A stretch of 64,000 nt of DNA from Streptomyces avidinii. GTDB taxonomy: Bacteria; Actinomycetota; Actinomycetes; Streptomycetales; Streptomycetaceae. Under the pieces are notes generated by a model. The model did not search any database and was not told the DNA's origin. It was given only the letters and a program-made list of their open reading frames with translations. Each line of letters starts with the position of its first letter. The first letter of the stretch is position 1. Below are positions 24,947 through 34,160 of the stretch, piece by piece. The DNA lies in assembly GCF_014650695.1 (NCBI RefSeq), contig NZ_BMVL01000006.1, positions 434,001-498,000 on the forward strand, given 5' to 3'. A program made the position numbers and the translations under genes.

Positions 24947-25690
24947 TCAGCGCCCCGGGGCGCTGGGCCCGTCGAGGAGTTCGGGGCCGTTGTTGCGCAC
25001 GTTGTTGACCGCGGTCGACACGGCGCGGACGTCCAGCCGGCCGTCCGCCGGAGCGGCGAGCAGGGCCCGCAGGCGGTCCGGGTCCTGGTGCGAGGGGTCG
25101 AGCCAGGCCTCGTAGTCGGCCGGAGCGAGGGCGAGCGGCATCCGGGGGTGGACGCGGCCGGCCGCGTCGGTGGCCTCGGTGGTGATGATGGTGCAGGTCG
25201 CCCACCAGGCCGCCGGATCGTCGTCGTCCGTGACGGCGGGGTCGCGCCAGAACTCGTACAGCCCGGCCATCGCCATCACCTCGCCGTCCTCGGGGCGGAT
25301 GAAGTACGGCTGCTTGTACGCCTTCACGGAGCCGGAGGCGGGGACCGGCTGCCACTCGTAGAACCCGTCGGCGGGCAGCAGGCACCGGCGCTTGGCGAAG
25401 GCGCGCCGGTAGGCGGGCTTCTCGTGGACCGTCTCCACCCGCGCATTGATCATCTTCGCGCCGCCGGAGAGGCTCTTCGACCAGGAGGGGACCAGCCCCC
25501 ACCGCAGGGGGCGCAGTTGCCGCTCCAGTACGCCGCTCTCCCGGTCGGCGCGCTCCAGTACCGCCCACACCGCATCGGTCGGGGCCACGTTCCAGCTCGG
25601 CTCCAGCACGTGCCCCGGATCCGGGGGCGTGGCCTCGAAGAGGCCGGACAGGTCCTCGGGACTGCGGGTGGAAGCGTAACGGCCGCACAT
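24947..25690 (-). CDS. SOS-response-associated peptidase (SRAP; HMCES/YedK family)
   Basis: 247 aa. The protein begins MCGRYAS; after Met removal Cys2 becomes the N-terminal residue that crosslinks to abasic sites in single-stranded DNA. This decides the start at ATG 25690 against an in-frame codon three residues upstream. Other conserved parts: PSWNVAPTD, RWGLVPSWSK, INARVETV, RRCLLPADGFYEWQ (catalytic Glu) and HPRMPLAL (active-site His). It protects replication forks at abasic DNA. Single gene. Confidence 0.93.
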   Translation of the reverse strand: MCGRYASTRSPEDLSGLFEATPPDPGHVLEPSWNVAPTDAVWAVLERADRESGVLERQLRPLRWGLVPSWSKSLSGGAKMINARVETVHEKPAYRRAFAKRRCLLPADGFYEWQPVPASGSVKAYKQPYFIRPEDGEVMAMAGLYEFWRDPAVTDDDDPAAWWATCTIITTEATDAAGRVHPRMPLALAPADYEAWLDPSHQDPDRLRALLAAPADGRLDVRAVSTAVNNVRNNGPELLDGPSAPGR

Positions 25691-25727
25691 GCCGTCCACC
25701 CTGCCAGCTGAACCGGGTTCCCGCAGG

Positions 25728-27707
25728 CTACGGCGCGAAGTCGCCCGGGCCGGGGTCGCCGCCGCCGTCGTCGGGGCCGTTCACCCGGTGGATCCGCAGC
25801 GCGAGTTGGAGCTCCAGCGCCCGCTCGGGACGCTGCCAGTCACGGCCGAGCAGGCCGCCTATCCGGTCCAGGCGCTGCACCACGGTGTTCACGTGCACGT
25901 GAAGGGCCTCCGCGGCCCGGGACCGGCTCGTGCCGGAGTCGAAGTAGGCGCGGAGAGTGCGGGTGAGGTCGGTACCGCGCTTCGCGTCGTACGCGAGCAC
26001 CGGCCCCAGGGTCTGGCGCACGTAGCCGCCCAGGTCGGTCTGGTCGCCGAGCAGCACCCCGAGGAAGCCCAGGTCACGCAGGGCCGCCCCGGTGCCTTCC
26101 CGGCCCAGGGCGCGCAGTGCGGTCCGGCACCGGCGGGCCTCCGCGTAGGCCTCGGCGAACTCCGCGGGGCCGGTGACCGGGCCGGCCGCTCCGACGGTGA
26201 CCGGACCGGCGAGGGCCCGGCCGAGCTCGCCCGCGAGGCTCACGGCGGCCGGGCCGGTACCTGCCGCGCGGCCGGGGTCTGCGGCGGGCGGCTCGGCCGG
26301 GCACACGAGGACGACGTCCTCGTGGTGCAGACCGGCCAGCCCCTTGCGTGCCTGGGCGAGGCGGGCGGCGGCGGCCAGCAGCCGGGGCCTCGGCGCGGCC
26401 CCGGTGTGCAGGACGAACACGGCGTGCGGGCGGCCCAGGTTCACGCCGAGCCGCAGGGCGCGCGCCGCCAGTCCGGCCGGGTCGGCGGCCCGGGTGAGGA
26501 GGTCGCCGAGCAGTTCCCCCCGTACCCGGTCCTCCGTCTCGGCGACGGAGCGGCGCAGCAGCAGGAGCAGGGCGGTGACGAGGCTGGCGCGCTCGAAGAG
26601 GCGGCGGTCGGCGTCGTCGAGGTCGGCGCGGCCGGTCAGAGCGATGCTGCCGAGCAGTTCGTGGCCGGCGAGGACCGCGCACACCCAGGTTCCGTTCGCG
26701 CAGACCGCGCGTCCGCCGGCCCGGGACGCGGCGACGGCCTCGGCGGACGGTGGCCCGGAGTCGGTTCCCGCCCTGGCGAGTTCGGCGCCTTCTGCGTCGT
26801 GGACGAGGGTGCCGCCCTGCAGGACGGCACCGATGGCGGTGGCCACGTCGGTGACGTCGCCGCCGCGCAGCACCAGGTCGGTGAGCCGGTCGTGCGCGTC
26901 CTCGGCCCGTTGCACGGCCTCGCTGTGCGCCTCGATGGTCCGCGAGGCCTCATTGAGGTCGACGAGAGCGGTGCGCGTCTCGTCCAGCAGCCGGGCGCCG
27001 TCGATGGCTATGGCGGCGTGGTCGGCCAGGGAGGACAGCAGGGCGACCTCGTCGGGCGTGAAGGTACGGGCGGTGCGGTCCGCCGCGTACAGGACGCCGA
27101 TCACCCGGGTACCCAGGCGCAGCGGTACGCCGAGGATGGCCCGCAGGCCCTCCTCCGTGACGGCGGTGTCGATCTTCGTGGTGTGCCGGAAGCGCCGGTC
27201 GTCGCGGTAGTCGCCGGTGGAGTAGGGGCGGGCGGTCTCCGCGACCAGCCCGCCGAGGCCCTCCCCCAGCCCCAGGCGCACCTGCTGGAACGCGGCGGAG
27301 ACCGAGCCGTCCGTCACTCGCATGTACGTGTGGCCCGCCTCCTCGTCGTTGAGGGACAGGTACGTCACGTCCGTGCCGAGGAGCAGCTTGGCCCGGTGGA
27401 CGATCGCCTTCAGCACGGCGTCCGGCTCCCGGAGCCGGGCGAGGTCGCCGGCGGTGTCGAAGAGGGCGGCGAGTTCGGCCTCGCGGCGACGGTGCTGGCT
27501 CAGGGTGCGCCGGATGCGGAGCGCGATCCGGGTGGCGTCCGCGAGCACGGCCGCATCCGCGTCGGAGAGTTCCCCGTCCTCGGGCGTACCGGCGGTCGGC
27601 GGGGCGAACTGCTCTGCGGGCGCGCCCCGGTCCAGCTGGTCCAGGAGGTCGCGCATCCGGAGCAGCGCGCCGGTGCCGGCGTTCCCGCTGTCGTCGGTGG
27701 TGGGCAT
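25728..27707 (-). CDS. GAF-domain regulator with PucR/CdaR-type C-terminal HTH
   Basis: 659 aa. GAF domain at ~95-255 (TYLSLNDEEAGHTYMRV, GVPLRLGTRVIGVLYAADR), then a coiled linker and a CdaR-like GGDEF-related region. The PucR C-terminal helix-turn-helix is at ~575-640 (LTRTLRAYFDSGTSRSRAAEALHVHVNTV, then RLDRIGGLLGRDW). Such proteins activate catabolic or transport genes in response to small ligands. It is followed, in the same strand sense, after the MHS transporter gene (90 bp gap), so the transporter is the natural target. ATG 27707 chosen because AGAG precedes it and the sequence upstream is unlike the family. Confidence 0.85.
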   Translation of the reverse strand: MPTTDDSGNAGTGALLRMRDLLDQLDRGAPAEQFAPPTAGTPEDGELSDADAAVLADATRIALRIRRTLSQHRRREAELAALFDTAGDLARLREPDAVLKAIVHRAKLLLGTDVTYLSLNDEEAGHTYMRVTDGSVSAAFQQVRLGLGEGLGGLVAETARPYSTGDYRDDRRFRHTTKIDTAVTEEGLRAILGVPLRLGTRVIGVLYAADRTARTFTPDEVALLSSLADHAAIAIDGARLLDETRTALVDLNEASRTIEAHSEAVQRAEDAHDRLTDLVLRGGDVTDVATAIGAVLQGGTLVHDAEGAELARAGTDSGPPSAEAVAASRAGGRAVCANGTWVCAVLAGHELLGSIALTGRADLDDADRRLFERASLVTALLLLLRRSVAETEDRVRGELLGDLLTRAADPAGLAARALRLGVNLGRPHAVFVLHTGAAPRPRLLAAAARLAQARKGLAGLHHEDVVLVCPAEPPAADPGRAAGTGPAAVSLAGELGRALAGPVTVGAAGPVTGPAEFAEAYAEARRCRTALRALGREGTGAALRDLGFLGVLLGDQTDLGGYVRQTLGPVLAYDAKRGTDLTRTLRAYFDSGTSRSRAAEALHVHVNTVVQRLDRIGGLLGRDWQRPERALELQLALRIHRVNGPDDGGGDPGPGDFAP

Positions 27708-27797
27708 CGGGTGCTCTCCGTGGTGCTGGACGGGGACGAGGGGCGGCGCCGGCCGAACCGTCACCGCCCCCGACCGCAAGCTCCGGCAGGAAAGAGG

Positions 27798-29192
27798 TCA
27801 GTTGTCGGCGGCCACCGGGTCGTGACCGGCCCGGCGGGCAGCGGGAACCGCGGTCTGCGCCGCGGCGTGTTCCCCGGTCAGGCTACGCCCGCAGGTCTCC
27901 TTCGCCACCAGGACGGTCAGCGTCGTGACCGCGGCCGCCGCGGCGAGGTAGACCGAAATGGGCAGGGACGAGTCGTAGTCGCGCAGCAGGGCCACGGCGA
28001 TGATCGGGGCGAGTGCGCCGCCGATGATGGAGGCCAGCTGGGAGCCCATCGAGGCGCCGGAGTAGCGGACCTCGGTGTCGAACATCTCGGAGATGAAGGC
28101 CGCCTGCGGTCCGTACATGGCGCCGTGTAGGAGCAGCCCGACGGTCACGGCGGCGGCGATCACCGGGAAGGACTTGGAGTCCAGCAGCGCGAAGAACGCG
28201 AAGGCCCAGCCGATCATGCCCACCGATCCGATGAGGGTCACGGCGCGGCGCCCGACGCGGTCGGACAGCGCGCCCCACGCCGGAATGGTCACGAAATGGA
28301 CGGCGGACCCGATGAGTACGGCGTTCAGGCCGTCGCTCTTGGGCAGCCCGAGGTGGCTGGTGACGTAGACGAGGAGGAAGGCGGTGATGACGTAGTACGA
28401 GATGTTCTCGCCGAGGCGGGTGCCGATCGCGGTCAGGACTCCGCGCCGGTTCGTCCGGAACACCTCGGCGACGGGCGGCTTGGCCCTGACCCCGGCGGCA
28501 GCCCGTTCCGCTGCCCTCGCCTGCGCCTGGAGGAAGACGGGGGACTCCGAGACCGACACCCGGATCCACAGGCCGATCACCACCAGCACGCCGGAGAGCA
28601 GGAACGGGATGCGCCACCCCCAGGCGAGGAAGGCCGCGTCGGACTGGACGGCGGCGAGCAGGGCGAGTACCCCGGTGGCCAGCAGGTTGCCTCCGGGCGC
28701 CCCGGCCTGGGGCCAGGAGGCCCAGAACCCGCGGCTCCGGTCGTCCCCGTGCTCGGAGACGAGCAGCACCGCCCCGCCCCACTCACCGCCGAGTGCGAAC
28801 CCCTGGATCAGCCGCAGGAGGGTGAGGAGGACGGGGGCTCCGACGCCGATGCTCGCGTGGGTGGGCAGCAGCCCCATGGCGAAGGTGGCCCCGCCCATGA
28901 GGAGCAGGCTGAGGACGAGGAGCTTCTTGCGGCCGACCCTGTCCCCGTAGTGACCGAAGACCAGGCCGCCCAGCGGGCGGGCCGCGAAGCCGATCGCGTA
29001 GGTGAGGAAGGCGAGGAGGGTACCGACCAGGGGCTCGCTGCCGGGAAAGAACAGCTCGTTGAAGACGAGTGCGGCGGCCGAACCGTAGAGGAAGAAGTCG
29101 TACCACTCGACGGTGGTGCCGATCAGGCTCGCTGCGACGATTCTCCGTATGCCGGACGGGGCCGGTGCGGCGGCCGTTGCGGGGGAGGTCAT
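27798..29192 (-). CDS. MFS transporter, metabolite:H+ symporter (MHS) family
   Basis: 464 aa, 12 predicted helices. The MHS N-terminus is typical: SLIGTTVEWYDFFLYGSAAA. The MFS loop 2-3 motif is GHYGDRVGRKKLLVLSL and its repeat is GALSDRVGRRAVTL. RLIQGFALGGEWGGAVLLVSE is another MHS hallmark. Members (ProP, KgtP, shikimate and citrate porters) take up organic acids or osmolytes with protons; the substrate here is not evident. ATG 29192 has GGAAG upstream. Regulated probably by the adjacent GAF-PucR protein (inference). Confidence 0.9.
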   Translation of the reverse strand: MTSPATAAAPAPSGIRRIVAASLIGTTVEWYDFFLYGSAAALVFNELFFPGSEPLVGTLLAFLTYAIGFAARPLGGLVFGHYGDRVGRKKLLVLSLLLMGGATFAMGLLPTHASIGVGAPVLLTLLRLIQGFALGGEWGGAVLLVSEHGDDRSRGFWASWPQAGAPGGNLLATGVLALLAAVQSDAAFLAWGWRIPFLLSGVLVVIGLWIRVSVSESPVFLQAQARAAERAAAGVRAKPPVAEVFRTNRRGVLTAIGTRLGENISYYVITAFLLVYVTSHLGLPKSDGLNAVLIGSAVHFVTIPAWGALSDRVGRRAVTLIGSVGMIGWAFAFFALLDSKSFPVIAAAVTVGLLLHGAMYGPQAAFISEMFDTEVRYSGASMGSQLASIIGGALAPIIAVALLRDYDSSLPISVYLAAAAAVTTLTVLVAKETCGRSLTGEHAAAQTAVPAARRAGHDPVAADN

Positions 29193-29707
29193 GTGCACCA
29201 CTTCCGGGGGGCTGCGGGGACGTTCCGTGTGGCCACACCGTAGAAGCCCCCAGGTCAGCGGCGTATGTGGTGGACCATCACAATCAGGCACCTACCTATG
29301 TGCCGCGCGACCACACCTTGGAGCCGAAGCCTCCGAGCACCCTCGAACGCAGCGGGAACAGACCCTGCCTGAATTGCAGAGTTGAACCCGATGGGGACAT
29401 GCGGTGCTGGTTCGGAGCCGACTATGGAGCGTTGAGTACGACCCCGATCGCGCCCGTGGGGCGCCGCCCCACGGGTGCTGGCCTCCTCTGCCACGTGGCG
29501 GCTCAGCAACAGCCGAGACCACCTGCTCACCGGGCCTGCACATCAAGGCCTACGCCGAAGACCCGGCGAACTCTGCGCACCAGCTGATCACCGGTAGCCG
29601 CCGCGCGCTCGCCGCCCACACCACCGTCAGCACGCCGGCGCCCCACCGACTGCGGGCTCGGGCCCAGCCCCATCCGACCGAGTCCGGCCGACCGGTCCAT
29701 GGCTCGC
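29193..29707. other. 515-bp gap with a 10-bp hairpin
   Basis: No gene recognised. CCCGTGGGGC at 29453-29462 and GCCCCACGGG at 29466-29475 form a perfect stem with a 3-nt loop, which could terminate the truncated PPDK transcript arriving on the minus strand. Confidence 0.45.
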
Positions 29708-30733
29708 CTACGTGGTGTGCTTGCCGACCCGCGTCTCGAGCATCCACAGAGTGCCGCGCTCGATCGTGAACTCGATGTCGCACAGGTCGTGGTGGTGCGC
29801 TTCCAGCTGCTCCATGTAGCTGCGCAGGCGCTCGAACGAGGCCGGGTCCAGCGTGGCCAGCTCCTGGAGCGGCAAGGTGGTGCGGGCGCCCGAGACGACG
29901 TCGTCGCCCTGGGCGTTCGGCAGGTACTCGCCGTACAGCCCGGGACGCCCAGTGGTCGGATCACGGCTGAACGCGACGCCGCTGCCGGAGTCGGCTCCGA
30001 AGTTCCCGAAGACCATGCTCTGGACTGTGACCGCCGTTCCACGGTCGTCCGGGATGTGTTCGCCGTGCCGGCGGAAGCCGGCCTGCTCGCCGTTCCTCGA
30101 CCGGAATGCGGCGAGGATCGCCTGCCGCAACTGCTCGGCCGGATCCTGCGGAAAGGCCCTCCCTGTGCGTTCGAGAATGATGTCCTTGAACGTTTCGACG
30201 ACCCGAATAAGGTCGCAGGCGTCCAGACGGGAGTCGTTCACGACGCGGTGCTGCCCCTTGATTCGCCGGAGCACGTCTTCGAAAACTGAGCTTTCGACGC
30301 CCATGACCGTGCTGCCGAACATCTGCACAAGACGGCGGTAGGAATCCCATCCGAACCTCTCCCGTCCGGGCACCTTGGCCAACCCGAGCACGGACAGGTC
30401 GTTCAGGCCGATGTCCAGGATGGTCTCCATCATGCCCGGCGTGGAGCGCCCCGCCCCCGCCCTGACCGACAGCAACAGCGGGTTGTCCACCTGCCCCAGC
30501 CGCCTGCCGGCGGCCCGCTCCAGCGCAGCCAGGTGCTTGCTGATCTCGTGGTCCATGCCCTCCGGCGGCTCGCCGGTGGCCAGGAAGACGCGGCAGGCCT
30601 CGGCGGTGATGGTGAAGCCGGGCGGAACGGGCAGGCCCATGCACGCCATCTCCGCAAGGCTCGCGCCCTTGTCTCCGAGCAGATCGGCCAGGCCCCGGCC
30701 ACCCTCGGTGAAGTCGTACACGTAGGACCCCAT
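29708..30733 (-). CDS. pyruvate phosphate dikinase, N-terminal nucleotide-binding part only
   Basis: 341 aa against ~880 for full PPDK. The ATP-grasp region is well conserved: DKGASLAEMACMGLPVPPGF, LLLSVRAGAGRSTPGMMETI, VQSMVFGNFGADSGSGVAFS and GTLWMLETRVGK. The phosphohistidine swivel and PEP/pyruvate barrel are missing; the frame ends in TAG just after the usual Q/E-T-R-V-G-K. Without them it cannot make PEP. It may be a free-standing nucleotide-binding protein or a decayed gene. ATG 30733 follows GGAGG at unusually short spacing; GTG 30742 is an alternative. A strong palindrome (30879-30906) lies upstream. Confidence 0.8.
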   Translation of the reverse strand: MGSYVYDFTEGGRGLADLLGDKGASLAEMACMGLPVPPGFTITAEACRVFLATGEPPEGMDHEISKHLAALERAAGRRLGQVDNPLLLSVRAGAGRSTPGMMETILDIGLNDLSVLGLAKVPGRERFGWDSYRRLVQMFGSTVMGVESSVFEDVLRRIKGQHRVVNDSRLDACDLIRVVETFKDIILERTGRAFPQDPAEQLRQAILAAFRSRNGEQAGFRRHGEHIPDDRGTAVTVQSMVFGNFGADSGSGVAFSRDPTTGRPGLYGEYLPNAQGDDVVSGARTTLPLQELATLDPASFERLRSYMEQLEAHHHDLCDIEFTIERGTLWMLETRVGKHTT

Positions 30734-30878
30734 GACCTCCACCAGCCTGTTCGACGTGCCCTGTCATCTCGGGGCACAGACGCAGCCGCGCGGCCACGCG
30801 CCGTAGTGTGCGGGCACAACCGGCGGAACCACATGCTGCGCTGCCCCCCTCTGTTCGGTCTGACTGGCCGGATCGCCG

Positions 30879-30919
30879 CCGGGAGGGGCCGTTCGGCCCC
30901 TCCCGGCCCGCAAAGGTCC
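30879..30919. promoter_or_regulatory. island palindrome: GGGGCC-GTTC-GGCCCC plus half-site
   Basis: The core GGGGCCGTTCGGCCCC (30885-30900) is extended to 13-bp arms (30879-30906). A half-site GGTCC (30915-30919) would centre 20 bp away. It lies between the end of the SHOCT gene and the start of the PPDK fragment. It may be an operator for the latter or a terminator for the former; the recurrence of the core in the island favours operator. Confidence 0.6.
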
Positions 30920-31000
30920 AGGCTTCCGCGCAGGTCCTGCTTGCCGGGGCCGCAGCGATGACGACGCTGCGGCGCTCGCGTTCCAGGCGGAGGGCCCGGC

Positions 31001-31285
31001 TCAGTTCTCTCCCGGTCCCCGCCGGCCTGGACCTGTCCCGTGCGCGCGCAATGCGGTCAGACGTTGTTCGTACTCCTCTTCGTCGATCTCGCCTCGGGCG
31101 AACCGTTCGGCGAGCACCTGCTTGGCGGAAGGCGCAACCGAGGGCTGCGCCGGGCCCGAGGGGAAGCGGTCGACGCTGCGGAGGAGCAGAACGACGGCCG
31201 CAACGGCCAGGGCCACGAGGAGGACCATGCTGAACGACATGACGGCCCAGCCCCATCCGCCCATTCCGTGGCCGTACCAGAACAT
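31001..31285 (-). CDS. small membrane protein with SHOCT domain
   Basis: 94 aa. One membrane helix (AVMSFSMVLLVALAVAAVVLLL) after a Gly/Trp/His start (MFWYGHGMGGWGW). The C-terminus is a SHOCT motif: KQVLAERFARGEIDEEEYEQRL. SHOCT tails mediate oligomerisation; function unknown. AGGAG precedes the ATG. A palindrome at 31400-31413 lies ~115 bp upstream, placing it in the same putative regulon. Confidence 0.88.
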   Translation of the reverse strand: MFWYGHGMGGWGWAVMSFSMVLLVALAVAAVVLLLRSVDRFPSGPAQPSVAPSAKQVLAERFARGEIDEEEYEQRLTALRAHGTGPGRRGPGEN

Positions 31286-31377
31286 GGCTCACGCTCCTGT
31301 TTCGATGGTCTGGGACACGGCCCACAGGGCATGTCCCCCATGCCCTCACTGTCCGTCGGCCCCTGCCGTCCGGGCAT

Positions 31378-31413
31378 GGGCCGGTCGGGGTCGTGACCAG
31401 GGCCGATCGGCCC
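31378..31413. promoter_or_regulatory. island palindromes upstream of SHOCT gene
   Basis: GGGCCGATCGGCCC (31400-31413) is a perfect 14-bp palindrome. A weaker copy, GGGCC-GGTC-GGGGT (31378-31391), has its centre 22 bp away. Confidence 0.6.
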
Positions 31414-31630
31414 CTCCCCATGGCTTTGTCCGCCTCCTGGCACGCCTCCCGGCCCCTGATCGTCGCCGCAGGAGTCGGCTCATCGCCAACGACGTTGTGC
31501 CGGAAGTCGAGCACCGACAGCCCTGACGGCCGTGGCGCAGCGAGTGGGCGCGGTGACGACACGGTGCCCCTCTGGGGTGGCCTCGCGAAGGCCGGTTGTT
31601 GGATACCGGCCTGGTGAGGAAGGCGTCGGC

Positions 31631-31956
31631 ATGTCGGAGTCCGAGCACGAGCTGGCCGAGGTTCACGTGCGCACTGGAAGCAGACCTACGGCGAGCACCC
31701 CGGTGTGTACGGCGAGGAACCGTCCGAGCCGGCGGTCCATGCCTCGGCTGTCTTCGGGGCCGTCGGCGCCCGCGAGGTGCTGGAGCCGGGTGCCGGCCAC
31801 GGCCGTGAAGCGCTGTACTTCGCCCGCCAGGGTTTCTCCGTGTTGGCCGGCGACCTCAGCCCGGTGGGACTGGAACAGCTGCGTGAAGCCGCCGCTGCCC
31901 AAGGCGTGGCCGGGCGGGTCGCCACGGCGGTTCACGAGGTACGTGAGCCCCTGTAA
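31631..31956 (+). pseudogene. class I SAM methyltransferase fragment
   Basis: From about 31672 one frame reads AHWKQTYGEHPGVYGEEPSE, then VFGAVGAREVLEPGAGHGREALYFARQG (SAM-binding motif I, E-P-G-A-G-H-G), then VLAGDLSPVGLEQL and VATAVHEVREPL. It stops at TAA 31954-31956. Ordinary members go on for another ~120 residues. The only Met start with a ribosome binding site (31631, MSESEHELAEVHV) is in a different frame, so the 5' part is also shifted. The gene is a remnant, truncated at the C-terminus. Confidence 0.65.
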
Positions 31957-32136
31957 ACGAGGTTGCAGCGCTCGAGGAAGGGGGGCCTTCCGCGGCGGTT
32001 GTGGCGCGTTACGCAGACCCTCCCCCGGTGAGTGCCCCTGAAGGCTCAGTGCTGTCCTGTCTCGGGTTCTGGCTCAACTTCCTTCGTGCCGCCCCGATGC
32101 TCGGTGCACCGGGCGGCGGGCGTCGTCACGCAGTCC

Positions 32137-32997
32137 TCACCGCACCGGGACCGTGATCACCGGGCAGTGCGCACGGTGCAGCAGCCCGTGGACGACCGAC
32201 CCGAGTCGCATGCCCGTGTAACCGCCCTTGCCTCGCCGGCCCACGACCACGGCGAGGGCGTGCTCGGCCGCACCGGCGAGCGCCTCCACCGGATGTCCGG
32301 TCAGCACCTCGTGCGTCAACACAACGTCCGGGTACTCCTGCGACCAGCCTGCCGTCGTCTCGGACAGCATGCGTCGTTGCCCCTGGATCGCGGCCTCCTC
32401 TTCGCGGGGCAGGAAGAGCGGTGGCTGCCACACCGACACGGCACGCAGCTTGGCCCCCCTGAGGTCGGCCTCCTCGAATGCCACCGCGAGTGCCGCCTTC
32501 GAGGACTCGCTTCCGTCAATGCCGACCACCAGGTAGGGCGGCTGTTGAGTGACGTGCTCGGCGTCACCCACGACGACGACAGGACACTGCGCCTGGGCAC
32601 TGACCGGGACGACCAGGGAGCCGGCACTGAGGAACTCCGAGGTCCGGCTCAGGTGACGGGAGCCGAGCACGATCATGCGGGCATGCCTCGACAGTCGGGC
32701 GATCTCCGGAGCGGGGAACCCCTCGACGAGATCCACCACCGGTTCGGCCTCCGGATGTCGATCCCTGCTCCAGGCAGCAGCCGAGACGAGGGCCTCCGAG
32801 GCCGCCCGGTGCAGGGCGATGCTGCGCGGCGTGTCGTCGACGTGTTGCGTGTCGTGCTGGGGAGGCACGGCTACGACGAGTCGCAGACGTAGGCGGCGTC
32901 GCCCGGCCTCGTCCACCGCCCAGGCCAGGGGCAGGCGCCAGTCCCTGGCCGGGTCGATGCCGACGACGACCTCCTCGTGTTCGCCCGCGTCGGTCAC
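32137..32997 (-). CDS. universal stress protein, two UspA domains (A-type of duplicated pair)
   Basis: 286 aa, tandem UspA folds. Domain 1 has VVVGIDPARDWRLPLAWAVD and VLGSRHLSRTSEF. Domain 2 has LVVGIDGSESSKAALAVAFE and the ATP-binding loop VVGRRGKGGYTGMRLGSVV (G-x2-G-x9-G-S). Actinomycete tandem Usps bind ATP and support survival under hypoxia and dormancy. GTG 32997 overlaps the stop of the upstream Usp by four bases. The pair has a closely similar counterpart of the same lengths at 59195-60954. Confidence 0.92.
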   Translation of the reverse strand: MTDAGEHEEVVVGIDPARDWRLPLAWAVDEAGRRRLRLRLVVAVPPQHDTQHVDDTPRSIALHRAASEALVSAAAWSRDRHPEAEPVVDLVEGFPAPEIARLSRHARMIVLGSRHLSRTSEFLSAGSLVVPVSAQAQCPVVVVGDAEHVTQQPPYLVVGIDGSESSKAALAVAFEEADLRGAKLRAVSVWQPPLFLPREEEAAIQGQRRMLSETTAGWSQEYPDVVLTHEVLTGHPVEALAGAAEHALAVVVGRRGKGGYTGMRLGSVVHGLLHRAHCPVITVPVR

Positions 32998-33896
32998 GAT
33001 TCACTCCCGTGCTTGTCCGTGTGGCGCGGAATGAGCTGTACGGGGCAGTGGGCATGGTGGACCAGGCTGTGCGTGACCCGCCCGAGGGTGGGCCCGAGGT
33101 AGCTGGGTGACCGTCGGCCGCCCATCACCAACAGGTCCGCCTGGCTTGAGGCCTCAACCAGTACAGAAGCCACTGACGTGCTCTTGTCCGCGTCCACCTG
33201 CACTGTCAGGCCCGGGAACTCCTCGCGGATCCGGTCCGCCACGGCGTTCAGGTGATGGACCTGCTCGTTGGCGATCTCCTCCACGTCGTCGAGCAGGGTC
33301 ACGACCTCGCCGACGGACTCCAGGATGTTCCACACGTGCAGCAGCCGCAGCGAGCCCTCGCGGACGTGTGCCTCGCGTGCGGCATATCGTGCGCAGTCGA
33401 GGTCGTGTTCGTCGCGGACGGCGGCGAGCACCGCGCCCGTCTCAGCGCCGTTCTCGGTGCCCCTGACGATGATGACGGGTGTCTTCGCTCCCGCTGCGAC
33501 CTTGAGGCCGACCGATCCGAGCATGAGGGAGCCGAAACCGCCCAAGCCCCGGCTGCCGACCACGATGGTGCCATCGGGGCCCGCGGACTGGTGGAGGCTT
33601 CGGACAGGTGCGCTGCGGCTGAACTCGGGGTTGACCTGCAGGCCGGGAAACCGCTCCCTGACCTCGGCCGCCGTGGCGTCCAGCAGTTCACGTCCGGCCC
33701 GCCGGACGTGCTCGATGCTCTTCGCCGAGACGTAGAGGACCCGGCCGTCGGTGTCGGAGCCGTGCACGATGTGCAACGGACGCTCGCGGCGTGCGGCCTC
33801 TGCCGCTGCCCACATTGCTGCCTGGCGGGCCGGTTCGGAGCCGTCGACGCCGACGATGACGGCGCCGAGTTCCGAGCTGCTCGTGGTGCCTTCCAT
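32994..33896 (-). CDS. universal stress protein, two UspA domains (B-type of duplicated pair)
   Basis: 300 aa. Domain 1 carries VIVGVDGSEPARQAAMWAAA and the intact ATP loop VVGSRGLGGFGSLMLGSVG. Domain 2 has LLVMGGRRSPSYLGPTLGR, a degenerate loop. The C-terminus is RHTDKHGSES. First gene of a two-gene operon transcribed away from the CBS gene at 34161; the shared intergenic region has three palindromic elements. Paralogue: 60052-60954, also 300 aa. Confidence 0.92.
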   Translation of the reverse strand: MEGTTSSSELGAVIVGVDGSEPARQAAMWAAAEAARRERPLHIVHGSDTDGRVLYVSAKSIEHVRRAGRELLDATAAEVRERFPGLQVNPEFSRSAPVRSLHQSAGPDGTIVVGSRGLGGFGSLMLGSVGLKVAAGAKTPVIIVRGTENGAETGAVLAAVRDEHDLDCARYAAREAHVREGSLRLLHVWNILESVGEVVTLLDDVEEIANEQVHHLNAVADRIREEFPGLTVQVDADKSTSVASVLVEASSQADLLVMGGRRSPSYLGPTLGRVTHSLVHHAHCPVQLIPRHTDKHGSES

Positions 33897-33954
33897 GCTT
33901 CCTCCTCAGAGAGCCGCCAGGGGTCCCGCTCCCGGGTCGGTTCTTCGGGCGTCT

Positions 33955-34069
33955 CCGCCGGGAGGGGATTCAGTCCCTCCCGGCGGGGACCAGTGGACCT
34001 GGTTCACGCGACACCGCGTCGCGGGTGCGGCACGGGTCCGATCGGGCCCGGCTGCGGACCATTCGGCCC
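33955..34069. promoter_or_regulatory. divergent control region with three palindromes
   Basis: (1) 12-bp arms CCGCCGGGAGGG / CCCTCCCGGCGG (33955-33966, 33975-33986) around GGGGATTCAGTCCC (33964-33977), which is close to the mycobacterial DosR box core GGGACTWWAGTCCC. (2) GGGTCCGATCGGGCCC (34034-34049). (3) GGACC-ATTC-GGCCC (34056-34069). Elements 2 and 3 are centred 21 bp apart. The region serves the Usp pair (minus) and the CBS gene (plus). Confidence 0.6.
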
Positions 34070-34160
34070 TCCTCCTCTCGCGGCATTCGGCGGATCGTGG
34101 TTATCGGCGTCCTCCGGCCCTCCCGTCCGGGGGGATCGCTGTGACGGCAGGAGGTGCCTC

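Noticed and set aside
29453..29475. Possible tRNA-like arm near GGTTCGGAGCC (29409-29419)
   Set aside because: No acceptor stem, anticodon arm or CCA context could be formed around it.
29404..29769. Plus-strand frame containing GLHIKAYAEDPANSAHQLI
   Set aside because: Looked protein-like for ~20 residues but overlaps the PPDK end and has no start context or known family.
29961..31562. 533-codon minus-strand frame spanning PPDK and SHOCT genes
   Set aside because: Overlaps both recognised genes in another frame and has no coherent motif.
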